A stretch of DNA of 64,000 bases from positions 2,108,001-2,172,000 of the forward strand of contig JAPNXP010000002.1 in the NCBI GenBank assembly GCA_028753945.1. The letters run 5' to 3'. The stretch comes from Hexactinellida sp. DTS-2022 (lineage: Eukaryota > Porifera > Hexactinellida). Below, piece by piece: positions 1 to 10,823 of the stretch. Numbering within the stretch: position 1 is the first letter of the stretch; each line of letters opens with the position of its first letter. The position numbers and the translations under genes were made by a program. Below the pieces are notes generated by a model. The model was not told where the DNA came from. It saw only the letters and a list, made by a program, of their open reading frames with translations, and did not search any database.

Positions 1-422
1 CTCAATGGTCTAACATATTAAAAGTTATTTATAGTGTCCTTGAGGAGAAGATCCAGAAATTTAGGAGCAGTAAATTTTCCTGAAGGATAGGTTCGCTGGA
101 AAACCTATCAGAAATCTCACATTATGAAAACCGAACGATGTGAAAAAATTTCGACGTTCTCCTCTAGAAATTTTGATTAGCCGAAAATGCCCACTGGTCC
201 CAAGTTTATATCACACTTTATTGTGATATATGACTGCGAGACCTCAATTTCCAAATCATTTGGGCTCCCAACTAGTCAGGTTTATTGAGGTACCACTTAT
301 ATAAAATATAAAAAACTCGAGAAAATATAAGAGTACGAGGTTTTGTACCTCTCACCCTTACAGCAGACCTTTTTAACTATTTAAGAGGGAGCCGGATGGC
401 TAGAATGCTGATAAAGTGGGGT

Positions 423-641
423 CAGAGGCGTGGTTAGCCATGTATGAAGTTCGGTACAGGTAAATTTGGGTGCGACATTACCGCACTATAGTGGGCAATA
501 TGGTGGACATCATTTTTTGGGAGCAACCTGTGCCCCAAGTGCTGCATCCTTGCTACTGGTCTAGCTGGGGTCCAAGCTGGTTGCGACATCCGGGGTAGCT
601 GGTTGCGACATCCGGAGTAGCTGGCCATGGCTACGCCACTG
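423..641. mobile_element. Possible small hAT-like MITE
   Basis: A CAGAGGCGTGGTTAGCC-type left end at 423 faces GGCTACGCCACTG at 629-641, so the two are imperfect inverted repeats. CAGTGGCGTAGC-like ends are typical of hAT elements. The flanks share only TGGGGT, so the duplication is imperfect and the boundaries are uncertain. Confidence 0.3.
575..618 (+). repeat. 22-bp tandem duplication
   Basis: Two adjacent 22-bp copies (AGCTGGTTGCGACATCCGG plus 3 bases) differ at one position. They lie inside the possible MITE at 423-641. Confidence 0.8.
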
Positions 642-1305
642 GGGTCCTATATTGTATCAACCTACCTCATGTTACTGAATAAAATAATCCAAATTTGCAG
701 CTGGGCCGACGCATGTTCCTTTGGAATAGCTATCTTTTGGTGGCTACTGATTGCTCAATTGATAGTGCCACCAAAGGAAATGCTGTCTGCACAATTCAAC
801 CCCCATTTGTGGCATGAATTAAACCCATTAGAAAAATTTGTCTTTTCCCATTAGACGCAGAATTTTATCGTGAATCGAATGGTAAATAAAAATTGTGGCG
901 TTAGTGTAACATTTTTTGAGTTATGGACCAGACAAATTTTGAAAGGTGCTAAAAATGTGTCCAAAATTTGCTGATCAAAATTTTTTACCCTAGGTTCAAA
1001 ACAAGGCTTTATATAGGTGCCTAGTCTGCAACTTTAGGTACCAGCCAGGCATCCATTGAAAAGCTTAAGTGATTGTAATGTGATTTGATTTAGTTGCCGG
1101 GTTGTCACTAGTTTAAATAGTGCAATATCATTGAATTGAAACTGATTATGTAATATGAATTTATGACTAACACAATGAGGGCGGTAAGACTTCACCGCTT
1201 TTATAAAGTACAGGCACATAAAATCTTAGTTAAACTCTAATTTAAAATATCATACCAAAATTGCAAAATCCTGAACATCAGATAGAAATTCAAATTTAGA
1301 CCTAG

Positions 1306-1918
1306 TGTAAAGTAGTTAAAGCTAGTTGGTTTCCCTTGCGGTAGCAACACTTACAAATATTCTAGTCACTAGTAGCATTAAGCTTTAGTTTAGTATATAA
1401 CTAAGAATCAGTACAGTGGAACCCCGCGTATCGGGGCACCTCCGTCCAAGCGCTCAGCGCCCCGATACGAGGGAGTGCCTCGATATGAGGGGTTCTAAGA
1501 GAACTCCAATATGTTTAGTTAAAACAATTAAGTTAGCACCAACACAACAAATCATAAACATATAGTCAAAACCTAGAGTTAAGGCTGATATATAAGCAGT
1601 ACTACACATTACAATTTCACATTATACTTTACCTACACTAGGAGTCACAAAACTATGATATTCACGGAATTAAAAAAAAAAAAAACTCCCCCGATTACCT
1701 CAACACGAGTCTCTAGCGTGAGTGGGTGACGCTTAGCGGCCAAAGAATACTAAGCTGCTCAAAAGTAAAAGCATGTTACTCAAGAGAAATAATCTTCGGT
1801 GGAGTGCCCCGATACGCGGGGTTCTACTGTATCAAGCTATTGATGTAGTTCACTAATATTTTCTTAACTGTGTCGGTGCCTGTAATAAACATCTATATTT
1901 ATCAATTGCTTCTTTACA
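1306..1918 (+). repeat. Gypsy-1 5' LTR, split by a MITE
   Basis: This matches the 195-bp 3' LTR end to end except for an inserted 416-bp element at 1414-1829 with its TA duplication. An AATAAA-like motif lies near 1890 (ATAAACATC), consistent with the LTR polyadenylation region. Confidence 0.9.
1414..1829. mobile_element. pogo/Tigger-like MITE
   Basis: The left end CAGTGGAACCCCGCG and right end CGCGGGGTTCTACTG are inverted repeats of about 28 bp, flanked by TA on both sides (1412-1413, 1830-1831). CAGTRGAACC ends and TA target duplications are typical of pogo/Tigger non-autonomous elements. The CCCCGATAC motif recurs several times inside. No reading frame of note. It is younger than the LTR it interrupts. 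Confidence 0.85.
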
Positions 1919-1920
1919 TA

Positions 1921-1934
1921 AGTTAAGAAAATAT
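1921..1934 (+). other. Gypsy-1 primer-binding site of self-priming type
   Basis: The 14 bases starting two bases after the 5' LTR are the exact reverse complement of 1856-1869 inside the same LTR (ATATTTTCTTAACT). No tRNA-like TGG primer site is visible. In Tf1/sushi-type Ty3/Gypsy elements the mRNA 5' end folds back on a site directly after the LTR and primes minus-strand synthesis. The position and length here fit that scheme, which would place the RNA start near 1856. Confidence 0.7.
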
Positions 1935-1939
1935 TTCTA

Positions 1940-2864
1940 ATGGCTACCCCTTTTGGTAATTTGAGTATTCCTCCTCTTCAACCGGGTGAGAGAATCGCTT
2001 TCTGGGAAAAACTATTCCGCGCTGCTGTAACGCCTTTGCTCACGCATGAAAATGGAGAGAGACTAGCTGTGGGGCTCCATCCCGCTTACGTATGCAGGAG
2101 ACCAGCAGAAAGGGAACTCGTGAAGGACGTCGTCAGCGAGGAGGCTAAGCTCAAAGATGCCTTCCAAAAACTAATCGCCAATCTCGATCCTCCAATTGAC
2201 CCCCAGCAGTCAATGGTGAATCTCTGTCGAAAAGACTGGGAAGCAGGTGTTATGGTAGATGACCATTTCAACACCCTTAGAACAGCGGCTGAAGAGGCAG
2301 GAGCACCCTTGCGCATGGCATGACTTCTGCTAACAGGACAGTAACCGCCAGCCGTACACACAGCAGAATGAAACAGTGGATCCCCGAGAGAGATGAAATT
2401 AACAAAGCAGTTGCACGCGACTTTATTGTTTTGGTACGAAATCGCTAGCAGAAAAGGGGATACCTCTGGACATAGGATATCGCGATTTGAACCGCGTCAT
2501 GAAGATAGAGCAGAACTGCGAAGGTGCACAACCTCGGGTTACTACTCCACCTCACGATACGAGTTCGAATCCCCGTCACAACCCAACTCGCCCTGCATCT
2601 CCCACAATGTCCCAAGATACGGAAGGAGTAAACAGCGTTCAGTACCCGAGGCAAAGTTGGCAGATACCTAGAGGCGGAGCTTTCAGGGGAAACAAACCGA
2701 GGAATAAGAGTTTCGCATGCTACCTGTGCGGCGACCAAAATCACTTGCAGCGGAGTTGCCCAAAGCAGTATTGCCCAGATTGCGGTAGACGAGGGCATCA
2801 CCGACGAGATTGCCGTACGAAGAGGCAGGTCTTATCCCTCGGGACAGACAAAGATGTGCAGTAA
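1940..2864 (+). pseudogene. Gypsy-1 gag remnant with two CCHC knuckles
   Basis: The likely Gag start is the ATG at 1940, 21 bases after the LTR. A basic stretch leads to two zinc knuckles at about 2718-2813 (CYLCGDQNHLQRSC, then CPDCGRRGHHRRDC), which bind viral-type RNA in this family. The reading frame is fragmented. No separate matrix or capsid fold can be named from the sequence alone. Confidence 0.75.
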
Positions 2865-5498
2865 AACTATCCCGGAGCAGAGATAAAAGTTTCACTTAAT
2901 GGTAACATGAAATGGGCCTTACTGGATTCCTGGGCTAATCCCTCTATAGTAGCCTCGGAATTGCTTCAGTCAATTGGAGCGGTCTACTCCCCAAACAACA
3001 GTCGCGTTTACGGGGTAGGAGCAACACCTGTGACTACTCTAGGGAAAGCCAAAATCACCGTGGTCATTGGGAGGAAACATAGACTGCAACACACTTTTTT
3101 GGTTCTAGACAGCTCAGAACCAACTATAATCTTAGGGAGAAACTTTCTGAAGAGGCTCAGCTCAATAGAGTTCGACTGGGACTGACATGTAGTGAGGCTG
3201 GGTGATGAGTGGATAAGTTCAGAGGCAAGCATCATCGGAGGCCAACCTCTTGCTAGAGCTGAGACAGTGACCGGCATAATTTCTGAGTCGGGTGAGTCAG
3301 AGATTAACGATCAGAAGGACTCCCCTTAGTCAATTTCCCCCTCTTTGAAGCTAGACCAGAAAGGAAACGCTCTTAAGGCTACTTGAGAATTATTCCGACA
3401 TATTCGCTACCAATCCAAAGAACCCAAACAACACGCACGTCGCAATGCATGTTATAAATACCGGCAACGAACTTCCAGTAAAAGCAAAGAATGTTAGGGT
3501 ATCCCCCCAAGCCGAACACGAGATCAACACACAAGTGGAACAATTGTTAGCGATGGAATAATACGACCATCGATGTCACCATGGGCAAGTAAAGTGATAT
3601 TAGTGCGTAAAAAGGAACACACATCAGATTTACCGCTGACTACAGAGGGTTAAACGATGTAACAAAGAAAGATTCTTATCCCCTCCCCGAAATTAAAGAT
3701 ATACTCGACAAATTAAACGGATGCAAGTTTTATTCAACTCTAGACGGACCTAGTGCTTACTGGAGCATTCCAATCGCCGAAGAGGATCGCGAGAAGACGG
3801 CTTTTATAACTCCAAGGGGGCAATTCGAATTTTGCGTGATGCCATTTGGTCGATGCAATGTTCAAGCCACGTACAGCGAGCGATCGATTCAATTATGAGG
3901 GATACCGCACACAGCGAGCCAAATGTCGCGATACTCTTACGTACTCACATTCCTTCGAAGAGCACATGAAGCACTTACAGGAAGTGTTCGAATGTTATAG
4001 ATCAGCTGGGTTTCAGCTAAGACGTGATAAATGTCGATTCGCCTTTGAGCAGACAGAATTCTTAGGTCACCTAATTAACAAATCTGTCACCAACCACTCC
4101 CCTCGTTGGTGGCCAAGGTTAAGGAGCAATCGCGACCGACCAACCAAAAAGAAGTGAGATCATTCCTCGGTTTGGTAATTAATACCGCGATTTCATTCCT
4201 AGGATGTCGGAGATAGCTACTACTCTATACAAACTTACGAAGAAAGGGGTTAAATGGTGCTGGGACACACTATGCGAACAAAGTTCCACGACCCTATGTA
4301 AAACGTTGTCGGAAAATCCTGTGACCCTCGCTTATCCAAATTGGGACGAACCTTACCATCTCGAGGTGGAAGCGTCTGATTACGCATTCGGCGCCGTTCT
4401 AGAAAAGAAGGATAATCATGGAAAGATGAGACCCATTTCATTTTCCTTATCGACGTTAAACCCAGCACAGTAGAATTATAGCACAGGTGAGAAGGAGGCT
4501 TGGGCAATTGGTGCAGCGACACGACGGTGGCGCAAGTACCTACAAGCCGCAAAACAAGTGGTTATCTGATCGGATCATAATCCGCTCGAAAGGATGCGGA
4601 AACAGAAAGACCCAAAAGGCAAGTTTGCAAGATGGATCCTGGAACTCGAGCCCATCAATTACCTCATCCAATATAGAAAAGGTTCAGATAACCTTGCTGC
4701 CGACAGATTGAGCAGAAGCGCACCCGAGTATGACCCTTTCGTCAACGATGAAGATGAGTTCTTTGAGAGGTATGTGTATTGCGCACTCGAAGCAAATTCA
4801 TCCACAGGGGTAAATCGTTCAGAGTTCAGTTCATTAACAGATAATATTCAACGAGAGCAGGCATGCGACCCAGTTATAGCGAACGCAATAGAGAAACTCC
4901 GTACAACAGGGAGTGTGAGGAACCGGCAACTTAAGAAACATGCCGGCCTATGTCTGAGAAATGAACTGTTATACAGACGCAGAAGCATCGTCATTCAAAC
5001 CGGCTCCCGGAGTTCCGTCATGGACCTGGTACATAGCTCCTTTCATGGGGGTGTCAACCGAACTTACGAAGAATTTAGAGAGAAATTCTATTGGAAAGGG
5101 ATGTACGCCGATACCGTAAGGGCATGTGAAAGATGTAGCGTTTGTTTAGAGAACAAACGATCCAGGACCCTCAGGCAACCGCTGACTCCTATCAAAACAC
5201 AGTACCAGTTCCCAAGGGCAGTCGTCGCAACGATATCGCCACCCTCCCATGGTCGAGAGGAAACTACCGATACGTACTCGTAATCATTGACATGTTCTCA
5301 AAGTATTCCGAAGCTGTAGCAATGCAGGACCAGGAGGCCAGCACTGTCCTTCGCAGCCCTCGAGAGCGGATGGATCTACCGTCACGAGTACCCAATCGCC
5401 CTTATGTCGGACCAGGGCCGAAACGTAGACGGTCTGCTCGTACGGGATCAGTGTATAAACTTGGGTATACAAAAGCAACACTCCTCGCCCTACCATCC

Positions 5499-6637
5499 TA
5501 GTGGGGTCAAAAATTAAGGTTCCGTGACCAACAACATGGGGGTGACGAAGCAACAAAAATTAAGGTTCCGTGGTCCTTTTTGCTTCTTTTTGCTTTGTTT
5601 TACTTTCGAAGCCATACTTCGCCTGTTATTACAATAAAAGTGAATTTATGTAAAATGATAAACATAAAATGAGTTAGTTATAAATGAAATAAGTTACGTA
5701 TATTGTTTGTAGAATTCAGAAGGAATTTATTTTAATGTTTTATACACTTACGACGGAATTTCATGTGGACAACGAATCTGGTCTTTAAAAGTAGACCAGA
5801 ATTGATTTTGGAAAGTTGCCGTTCGGGGTAATACCGGCGATTTAGTAGAGAGCCGCAATTTTAAAAGTCCAAGATAACACCGAAAATGTATCCGTTCGTC
5901 GTGGGGCCTCGGAAAAATTTGATGCCAGGGTCATAAAGATTACGTATAAAAAATTTGGTGCATTTGTCCAGCGTTTCGCGAAATCGATGTTAAGCGACCT
6001 GACTATGTAATAACCTTTTGAAGATTCTTACGTCATTTGACTATACAAAAATTAAAAAATATAGTCAATTGACGTCAAAATTGTGATAATTATATATATA
6101 AAGTGGGCGAATAAAACGATTATGGGTCAATTTTATTTGCTTCGTCACCCCCATGTGAGATCTCCAGAAGAGTAAAAGTGGTAAATTTAGGTCTATTACC
6201 GAGATTTACATGGAGACATACTACATAGCGAGTTAAAAAGTTATTGCATGTATATAGGTTGAGATATGCTTCAAATCCCTTAAAAAAATAGTTTAAAGAA
6301 GGGACCCCCATGGTGACAAATGACGTAAGAATCTTCAAAAGGTTATTACATTAAAAGTATAGTCCCGATTGAGTTGAAATTTTCAGTGCAGCTACTACTT
6401 ATTGCATACTGTTCAAAAAACTCTAATCTCAATTTATGAAATGTTCAGAGAGGGGCCTTAATTTTTCAAAATGATTGCAGGAGGCCCATTGAATTTGTCG
6501 CTATAAAAAAGTTTGCCCAAACTTTCCAGAGCGGCATGGGAGCTTAAATCGCGAGTTATATCCTGAAGTATCAGAATCAGGCATAAAACTTAACTAGCCA
6601 GAGGTTGGTCACGGATCCTTAATTTTTGACCCCACTA
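5499..6637. mobile_element. 1.1-kb DNA element with TAGTGGGGTC ends
   Basis: TAGTGGGGTCAAAAATTAAG at 5499 and its near-perfect reverse complement ending GACCCCACTA at 6637 form about 30-bp inverted repeats. The flanks share TCC, compatible with a 3-bp duplication. A second inner inverted pair, CATGGGGGTGACGAAG (about 5536) and CTTCGTCACCCCCATG (about 6141), lies inside. A 3-bp duplication would suit Harbinger- or CACTA-type elements, but the terminal bases match neither clearly. No transposase is encoded. Confidence 0.75.
6007..6349. mobile_element. Foldback nested in the 5499-6637 element
   Basis: 6007-6039 is the perfect 33-bp reverse complement of 6317-6349 (GTAATAACCTTTTGAAG...). The inner part begins with another AT-rich palindrome, TTTGACTATA against TATAGTCAA (6037-6070). 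It is either a separate MITE or an internal stem of its host element. No coding potential. Confidence 0.7.
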
Positions 6638-7419
6638 TCCTCAAGGGGACGGGGAAGCTGAAAGGTGATACAATCGTTCAAACAGACGATGCCATGCCTA
6701 CTCGCTGAGGAGGGTTTAGATCGCAGGGCATGGCCTCAAATATTGCAGCAAGTGTCTTTCACACACAACGCTCAGTCAAACGCTAGCACGGGCTTTTCAC
6801 CAAACGAGATCATGTTTGGTTCCCGATTGAGGACGAAAATCGATACTGTTATCCCGTCCATTAAACTGGCGGTTACACCGATATGGACACCTACTACGAG
6901 AAGGCAGCACGAGATAATGCAATCCTCTACCTGAAGGTTACAGCTAACACGGAAAACGCCCAAATGAGAATGAAAAGGTACTACGACCAAGGTACCAGCG
7001 TTTCCAACATAAACCCCGGGGACTGGGTACTGGTCAAGGACGAATGTCGCACGGACTCACTATCCCCCATTTTCAAGGGCCCTTGGAGGCGAGGGTTGTC
7101 GAAAGATGGGACGGAAACGTACGTATATGTGATCCGAGCTCAGCGAAAACGCGAGTGATTCATATCAACCGCTGTAAGAAATCCGAGCCCAGAACTATAA
7201 ATGGAACACTCCAAGGGGAGTTATCCGAGACAACCACATATACAAGTTTCAATGAGTCCAGTGCAGAAGAACTTATCGCGGAGACGAACGAAGATATAGA
7301 CGAGACCACCATCCAAAGTGAGAGGGGACTTAGGAGGTATATGAGACAGAGAAAGGCCCCCAACTGGTACGGCGATTGGGAGACTGAGGATAATCCAAAG
7401 ACTTAGAAGGGGAGAGTGG

Positions 7420-7614
7420 TGTAAAGTAGTTAAAGCTAGTTGGTTTCCATTGCGGTAGTAACACTTATAAATATTCTAGTCACTTGTAGCATTAGGCTTT
7501 AGTTTAGTATATAACTAAGAATCAGTATCTAGCCATTGATGTAATTTACTATTATTTTCTTAACTGTGTTGGAGCTTGTAATAAACATCTATATTTATCA
7601 ATTGCTTCTTTACA
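7420..7614 (+). repeat. Gypsy-1 3' LTR
   Basis: This is the uninterrupted 195-bp LTR, TGTAAAGTAG...CTTTACA, preceded by a purine tract and followed by the CTAG duplication. It retains the TTTTCTTAACTGTG segment that corresponds to the self-primer region of the 5' LTR. Confidence 0.9.
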
Positions 7615-7827
7615 CTAGTCTTAAGTAATAATACAAATAATATTTTTATAACAATTTTTACATTAAACCACATATTGGTTAGAAGGAAATTACTTGAATA
7701 GGGTACGCAAGTGACACACATATGTGCACATATATATCTCATTTGGCTAATCAAGTTAATTAAATTTCAATACAAAAGATTAATTTTTTTGAAAATGAAT
7801 AACATAAATTAATTATATTGGCGTATA

Positions 7828-8567
7828 TACTGACCGGAGAAGTTGTTTTGAACATCAATGCTATTATGAATTCATATATTCAAGCTTCTAGCAACATAAT
7901 AACATTAAAAGTGCTTCAAAATGGTTCTTTACATAAATGATATGCTAAGTTTAATTAAATGGCAAATATTAAAATTTGAATTTTATGGAGGTGTTAAACT
8001 TATGAACTATATAATTAGCTAATTAAATATCTAATTTATGATCATTATGAGACAATTAGAATATACAAATCTGATTTCAGAATTCAATAATACATAGTGT
8101 AGCTAGTGAGTCTAATTACTCTAGGTGCACAATATCTAGTCATTACAATAATTTTCCAATCAGATACAACCACAATTCCATTTGAGCCACTTGTGCCACA
8201 AACAGGGCCGGCGGAAGCTCGTGAGAGGGGGTGCGGGCTTGTATTATGATGATAATTGTGAGGATTGCAGAGTCAAAAAACACGCCCGCGAAATTTTAGA
8301 GTACCAAAAGATCACAAAAAAGTGGGGAGGCCCAGTCGCCCCAACCGCCCCTCTTCCGCCTGCCCTGGCCACAAGTGGCAAGAACACTTATGACACTTCA
8401 TGGATATTGTATAAATTGACTGAAAATTAAAATGTTATAAAGTTTAGAACCATATCAATATATTTAAAGTCATTATAGAGTAATTTAAACAGCCGTCAAC
8501 AATTTATTAGAAGCATATTGAGCTGGAATATAATGCCTATGATTCAAATACTTTCGGCTAGTCAGTG
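7828..8567. mobile_element. Tc1-like MITE, copy A, holding a hAT MITE
   Basis: The right end CAAATACTTTCGGCTAGTCAGTG (8545-8567) and the diverged left end TACTGACCGG at 7828 match the CACTAACCGGCCAAAAG ends of the copy at 34128-34681. TA flanks both ends. The interior shares TTTTATGGAGGYGTTAAAC and the CACTTRTGCCAC motif with that copy. A 165-bp hAT MITE sits inside. No transposase. Confidence 0.75.
8203..8367 (+). mobile_element. 165-bp non-autonomous hAT, copy 1
   Basis: The ends are CAGGGCCGGCGGAAG and CTTCCGCCTGCCCTG, with the 8-bp duplication GCCACAAR (one mismatch) at 8195-8202 and 8368-8375. It is the reverse-oriented sibling of 32873-33039, and the two align along their whole length. 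It is inserted in the same GCCAC-rich part of a Tc1-like MITE as that sibling. Confidence 0.9.
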
Positions 8568-8724
8568 TACAGTTCAACCTTGTTTTTCCATACTCAATGG
8601 GAGCAGTAAGCAAATTTGGATAACGTACACATAGCATAATGGTTCGGAAAACGAGGTTGCAATGTAATGATGAAATAAATACTATTTGACTAGTCTGTTC
8701 TTTACTTTCCAAGGAATATATGTA

Positions 8725-9173
8725 CAGTGGAAGCCGCTTAATGGGGAAATTCGGTTGATCACAGGGTTTCCGTGGGTATGGGAATTCACATACCCATGGG
8801 AATGGGAATCAGATTTTCCTGTGGGGATTCCCAAATGGAGATTTTCCAAACATAGAAATAGGCTGCTATAACAATTCAGAAAAAATTGTACGTAGTGAAA
8901 TGCCGAAACTGGCGTAACGACCTTGTAAAAAGTTGCATTAGTATCCATAAGGGTATCCTATGGGACTCCCCAATGGGAAATTCCCATAGAAATCCTGTTG
9001 GAATGGGATGGGAATTAAAATTCCACTCCGACGGCAATCCTGGTTAATCCGGACGAGGCTTTGGAAAACAATTCTTTATCAAATAGTATAATGTATATCG
9101 GTTAATCGGGAGAATTTGATAAACTTGACTAAATGTCTACTCCAGAGGCGACCCGATTAAGCGGCTTCCACTG
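8725..9173. mobile_element. pogo-like MITE split by a hAT
   Basis: CAGTGGAAGCCGCTTAAT at 8725 mirrors ATTAAGCGGCTTCCACTG ending at 9173, with TA on both sides. The middle is displaced by the hAT at 8762-9042. No coding potential. Confidence 0.85.
8762..9042 (+). mobile_element. hAT MITE nested in the pogo-like MITE
   Basis: The ends are CAGGGTTTCCGTGGG and CCGACGGCAATCCTG. The 8-bp flanks GTTGATCA and GTTAATCC match at six positions. Subterminal regions are dense in CCATGGGAATGGGAA-type motifs that recur in both orientations. A short frame across it is not a gene. Confidence 0.75.
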
Positions 9174-9230
9174 TATTTTAGTAAACTATCTTGTATTAAT
9201 AATTACTCAATAAAGTTTAAATGTTCTTTG

Positions 9231-9300
9231 CAAAGCGGGCACTAAACCGTGTTTCCGTTAATCGTTAATTAGTTTAATGCTGTTTCTTATACTAGTATAC
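9231..9300 (+). mobile_element. hAT end fragment (CTAAACCGTTAATC type)
   Basis: CAAAGCGGGCACTAAACCG followed by CGTTAATCGTTAATT is nearly the reverse complement of the end at about 15640-15700. Only this end is present. The repeated GTTAATC motif resembles the subterminal arrays of the other hAT elements here. Confidence 0.45.
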
Positions 9301-9303
9301 ATC

Positions 9304-9614
9304 AGTCCTCGACAAATTAGATGGTTTGGTGGCCACCAAACATATTTCTAAAACCACCTTATTTTTCCTTTGGCGGCTTAATAACCATAAATTGTGGATT
9401 ATTTGACTTTGTGTATATTATAATTTTAGTTGTATTACTTGTTACTAATATAGGTGTTGTTTATGGTATCAGAAGTTTGTTAAGCCATCAGTGGTTTGTT
9501 AAACCGGCTGTTTACACTTCCATTGCAATTTACGATTTTTTCCCACATTTATTGGAAGAATATTTGGTTTCCCCTGTTCGGATTATCGGAGTTAGGATTA
9601 GCGAGGGAGTACTG
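9304..9614 (+). mobile_element. pogo-like MITE, copy A
   Basis: It ends GGATTAGCGAGGGAGTACTG followed by TA, closely matching the end at 59433. Both share about 100 bp ahead of the end, including GCAATTTACGATTTTTTCCCAC. The left end CAGTCCTCG is diverged and the left TA is not clear. A 100-codon frame inside is a by-product of the repeat. Its GGTTTGTTAAACCGGCTG segment also occurs reversed near 15455. Confidence 0.5.
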
Positions 9615-10009
9615 TATAAATAAAAGTATTCAGAAGATGAGATAAAGAATGTATTATAATTAAAATGACTAGATAAAGATTTATTCTAACCATTATAAAG
9701 TATTACATGCTAAAATTATCAGTTATATTTCTTAAATATACAAGTGTGCATATTTAGGGGAATTTTCAATTTGAATATTGTTTTTTTTGGTGAATATAAT
9801 CTTTCGAGGAAAGAGTCATGTTTCCTCTATGCCATTTTGGATAGTTAGATATTACATACCTACATCGGGTTGCAGAAATATAGTAAATTCGAGAAACGGG
9901 ATGGATACATAAAATCAGAGCTGGATTAAATAGGATTAAACCCAGTTTAACCTGGGTGTAATTATTTTTTCTAGTTCATACTTGGATTGGATATCTATTA
10001 GATATCACT
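9615..10009. other. No recognisable feature
   Basis: AT-rich sequence with no gene, hairpin or element end that I can support. Confidence 0.4.
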
Positions 10010-10352
10010 CAGGGAATGAAAGGCTCACGAACTGACTGAATAACCCAATTCAGCTCATCTCAAATTGACGCACGTTCAGTTCGTTCACATTCACCTCCAA
10101 ACTTCGACACCACCACCGTAGGTTAGTTGTTCAACCTGGCCCGCTCTCGGTAAATTCGTTCAGTTACTTCGTTCGGTTCGTTCAGTTCCCTCAGTTAGTT
10201 CGTTCAGTTCGTCCATTTCAGGTGATTGGGTGGTGGGGATTATTAATTTATTAGGTATGGCAAGCAGATACGAGTAGTGATCTATAATCTATTTATATAT
10301 TACTTTTCTAGTGATTCAGGCCTCCGTTGGCGTTCGTTCAGAGTGAACCCCT
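10010..10352 (+). mobile_element. hAT MITE of GTTCAGTTCGTTCA type, right end lost
   Basis: It begins CAGGGAATGAAAGGCTCACG, like the complete copy at 29660-30222, and carries the same run of CGTTCAGTTCGTTCA units. It stops at about 10352 (GTGAACCCCTT), where a CAGGGCCGGCGCC end begins, so a second hAT probably cut into it. Confidence 0.7.
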
Positions 10353-10823
10353 TCAGGGCCGGCGCCACCGGGGGTGTCCTGGGTGTCCGGACACCCACTG
10401 CCTCAAGGAAATGAAGCGGTGCTTGGACAGTGACACCCACTCAGGGGCGGCACACTCGGTACGGCAGGTGCGGCGAGCGCCGTATCACTTTTCAGAGTGG
10501 TCCGGCGTCGCCGCACCACTTCAGGATGGCCAGATTTGCTGTACCACCTATATCTGTTCGAAATTAAACAATTAATTGACAACTTATCCAATTAATGATT
10601 TTATGATCGATGAACCATACGATGAACCATGCAACTGGAGGTGCTGTTGCATTTCAGGGGGTGCAATCATTTGTCCAGTTATAACCTGCCAGAATGTTTG
10701 AATGATTATTGTGTCATGTTATAACGGTGGTCTTTTATAGAAAGTAGCTATTACTTTAGGTTGCTACTCAAATCTAATATTCGGAAAGTAAACATATTAG
10801 CAATAAGGCGAACATTCGTAGAT
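10353..10823. mobile_element. GC-rich mosaic of hAT-like ends
   Basis: CAGGGCCGGCGCCACC at about 10356 and CAGGGGCGGCACAC at about 10443 look like two stacked hAT left ends. No matching right ends with duplications were found. The local GC content contrasts with the AT-rich surroundings. The rest to 10823 is unassigned. Confidence 0.4.

Larger units (their letters stand above)
1..1305. other. Unassigned AT-rich flank left of Gypsy-1
   Basis: No gene or element with convincing ends was recognised here, apart from the small inverted-repeat pair and the 22-bp duplication listed separately. Short reading frames near 434-854 lack family motifs. The last bases before the LTR (CTAG at 1302-1305) are one copy of the Gypsy-1 target duplication. 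Confidence 0.5.
2907..7406 (+). pseudogene. Gypsy-1 pol remnant (PR-RT-RH-IN)
   Basis: An aspartic-protease-like segment ending ILGRNFL lies at about 2907-3185. Reverse transcriptase motifs (TADYRGLNDV, FYSTLDGPSAYWSIPI, QTEFLGHLI) lie at about 3440-4160. An RNase H segment (YHLEVEASDYAFGAVL, then DNLAADRLSR) lies at about 4200-4720. The integrase HHCC-type region (HSSFHGGVNRTYEEF, CERCSVCLENK) and core lie from 4740 to 5498 and continue at 6638-7406 after the DNA insertion. The tail ends without a visible chromodomain. Several breaks are present. Confidence 0.85.
1306..7614 (+). mobile_element. Gypsy-1: Ty3/Gypsy LTR retrotransposon fossil
   Basis: LTRs at 1306-1918 and 7420-7614 both begin TGTAAAG and end TTTACA, and the element is flanked by CTAG on both sides (1302-1305 and 7615-7618). 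Between them, in order, are Gag with paired CCHC knuckles, an aspartic protease-like segment, reverse transcriptase, RNase H and integrase, the Ty3/Gypsy order. A purine-rich tract (AGAAGGGGAGAG) precedes the 3' LTR. With the nested insertion removed, the two LTRs differ at roughly a dozen of about 195 positions, suggesting moderate age. The element is dead: its coding part carries several breaks and is also split by a 1.1-kb DNA element, and its 5' LTR holds a pogo-like MITE. I see no chromodomain or envelope gene. Confidence 0.9.

Noticed and set aside
627-854. A 75-codon frame with several tryptophans
   Set aside because: It overlaps a possible MITE end, has no family motif and no splice context.
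2086-2361. Minus-strand frames across Gypsy-1
   Set aside because: They mirror the coding strand of the retroelement and carry no motif of their own.
9321-9623. A 100-codon frame
   Set aside because: It spans a dispersed MITE, and related copies at 15369 and 59152 do not keep the frame.
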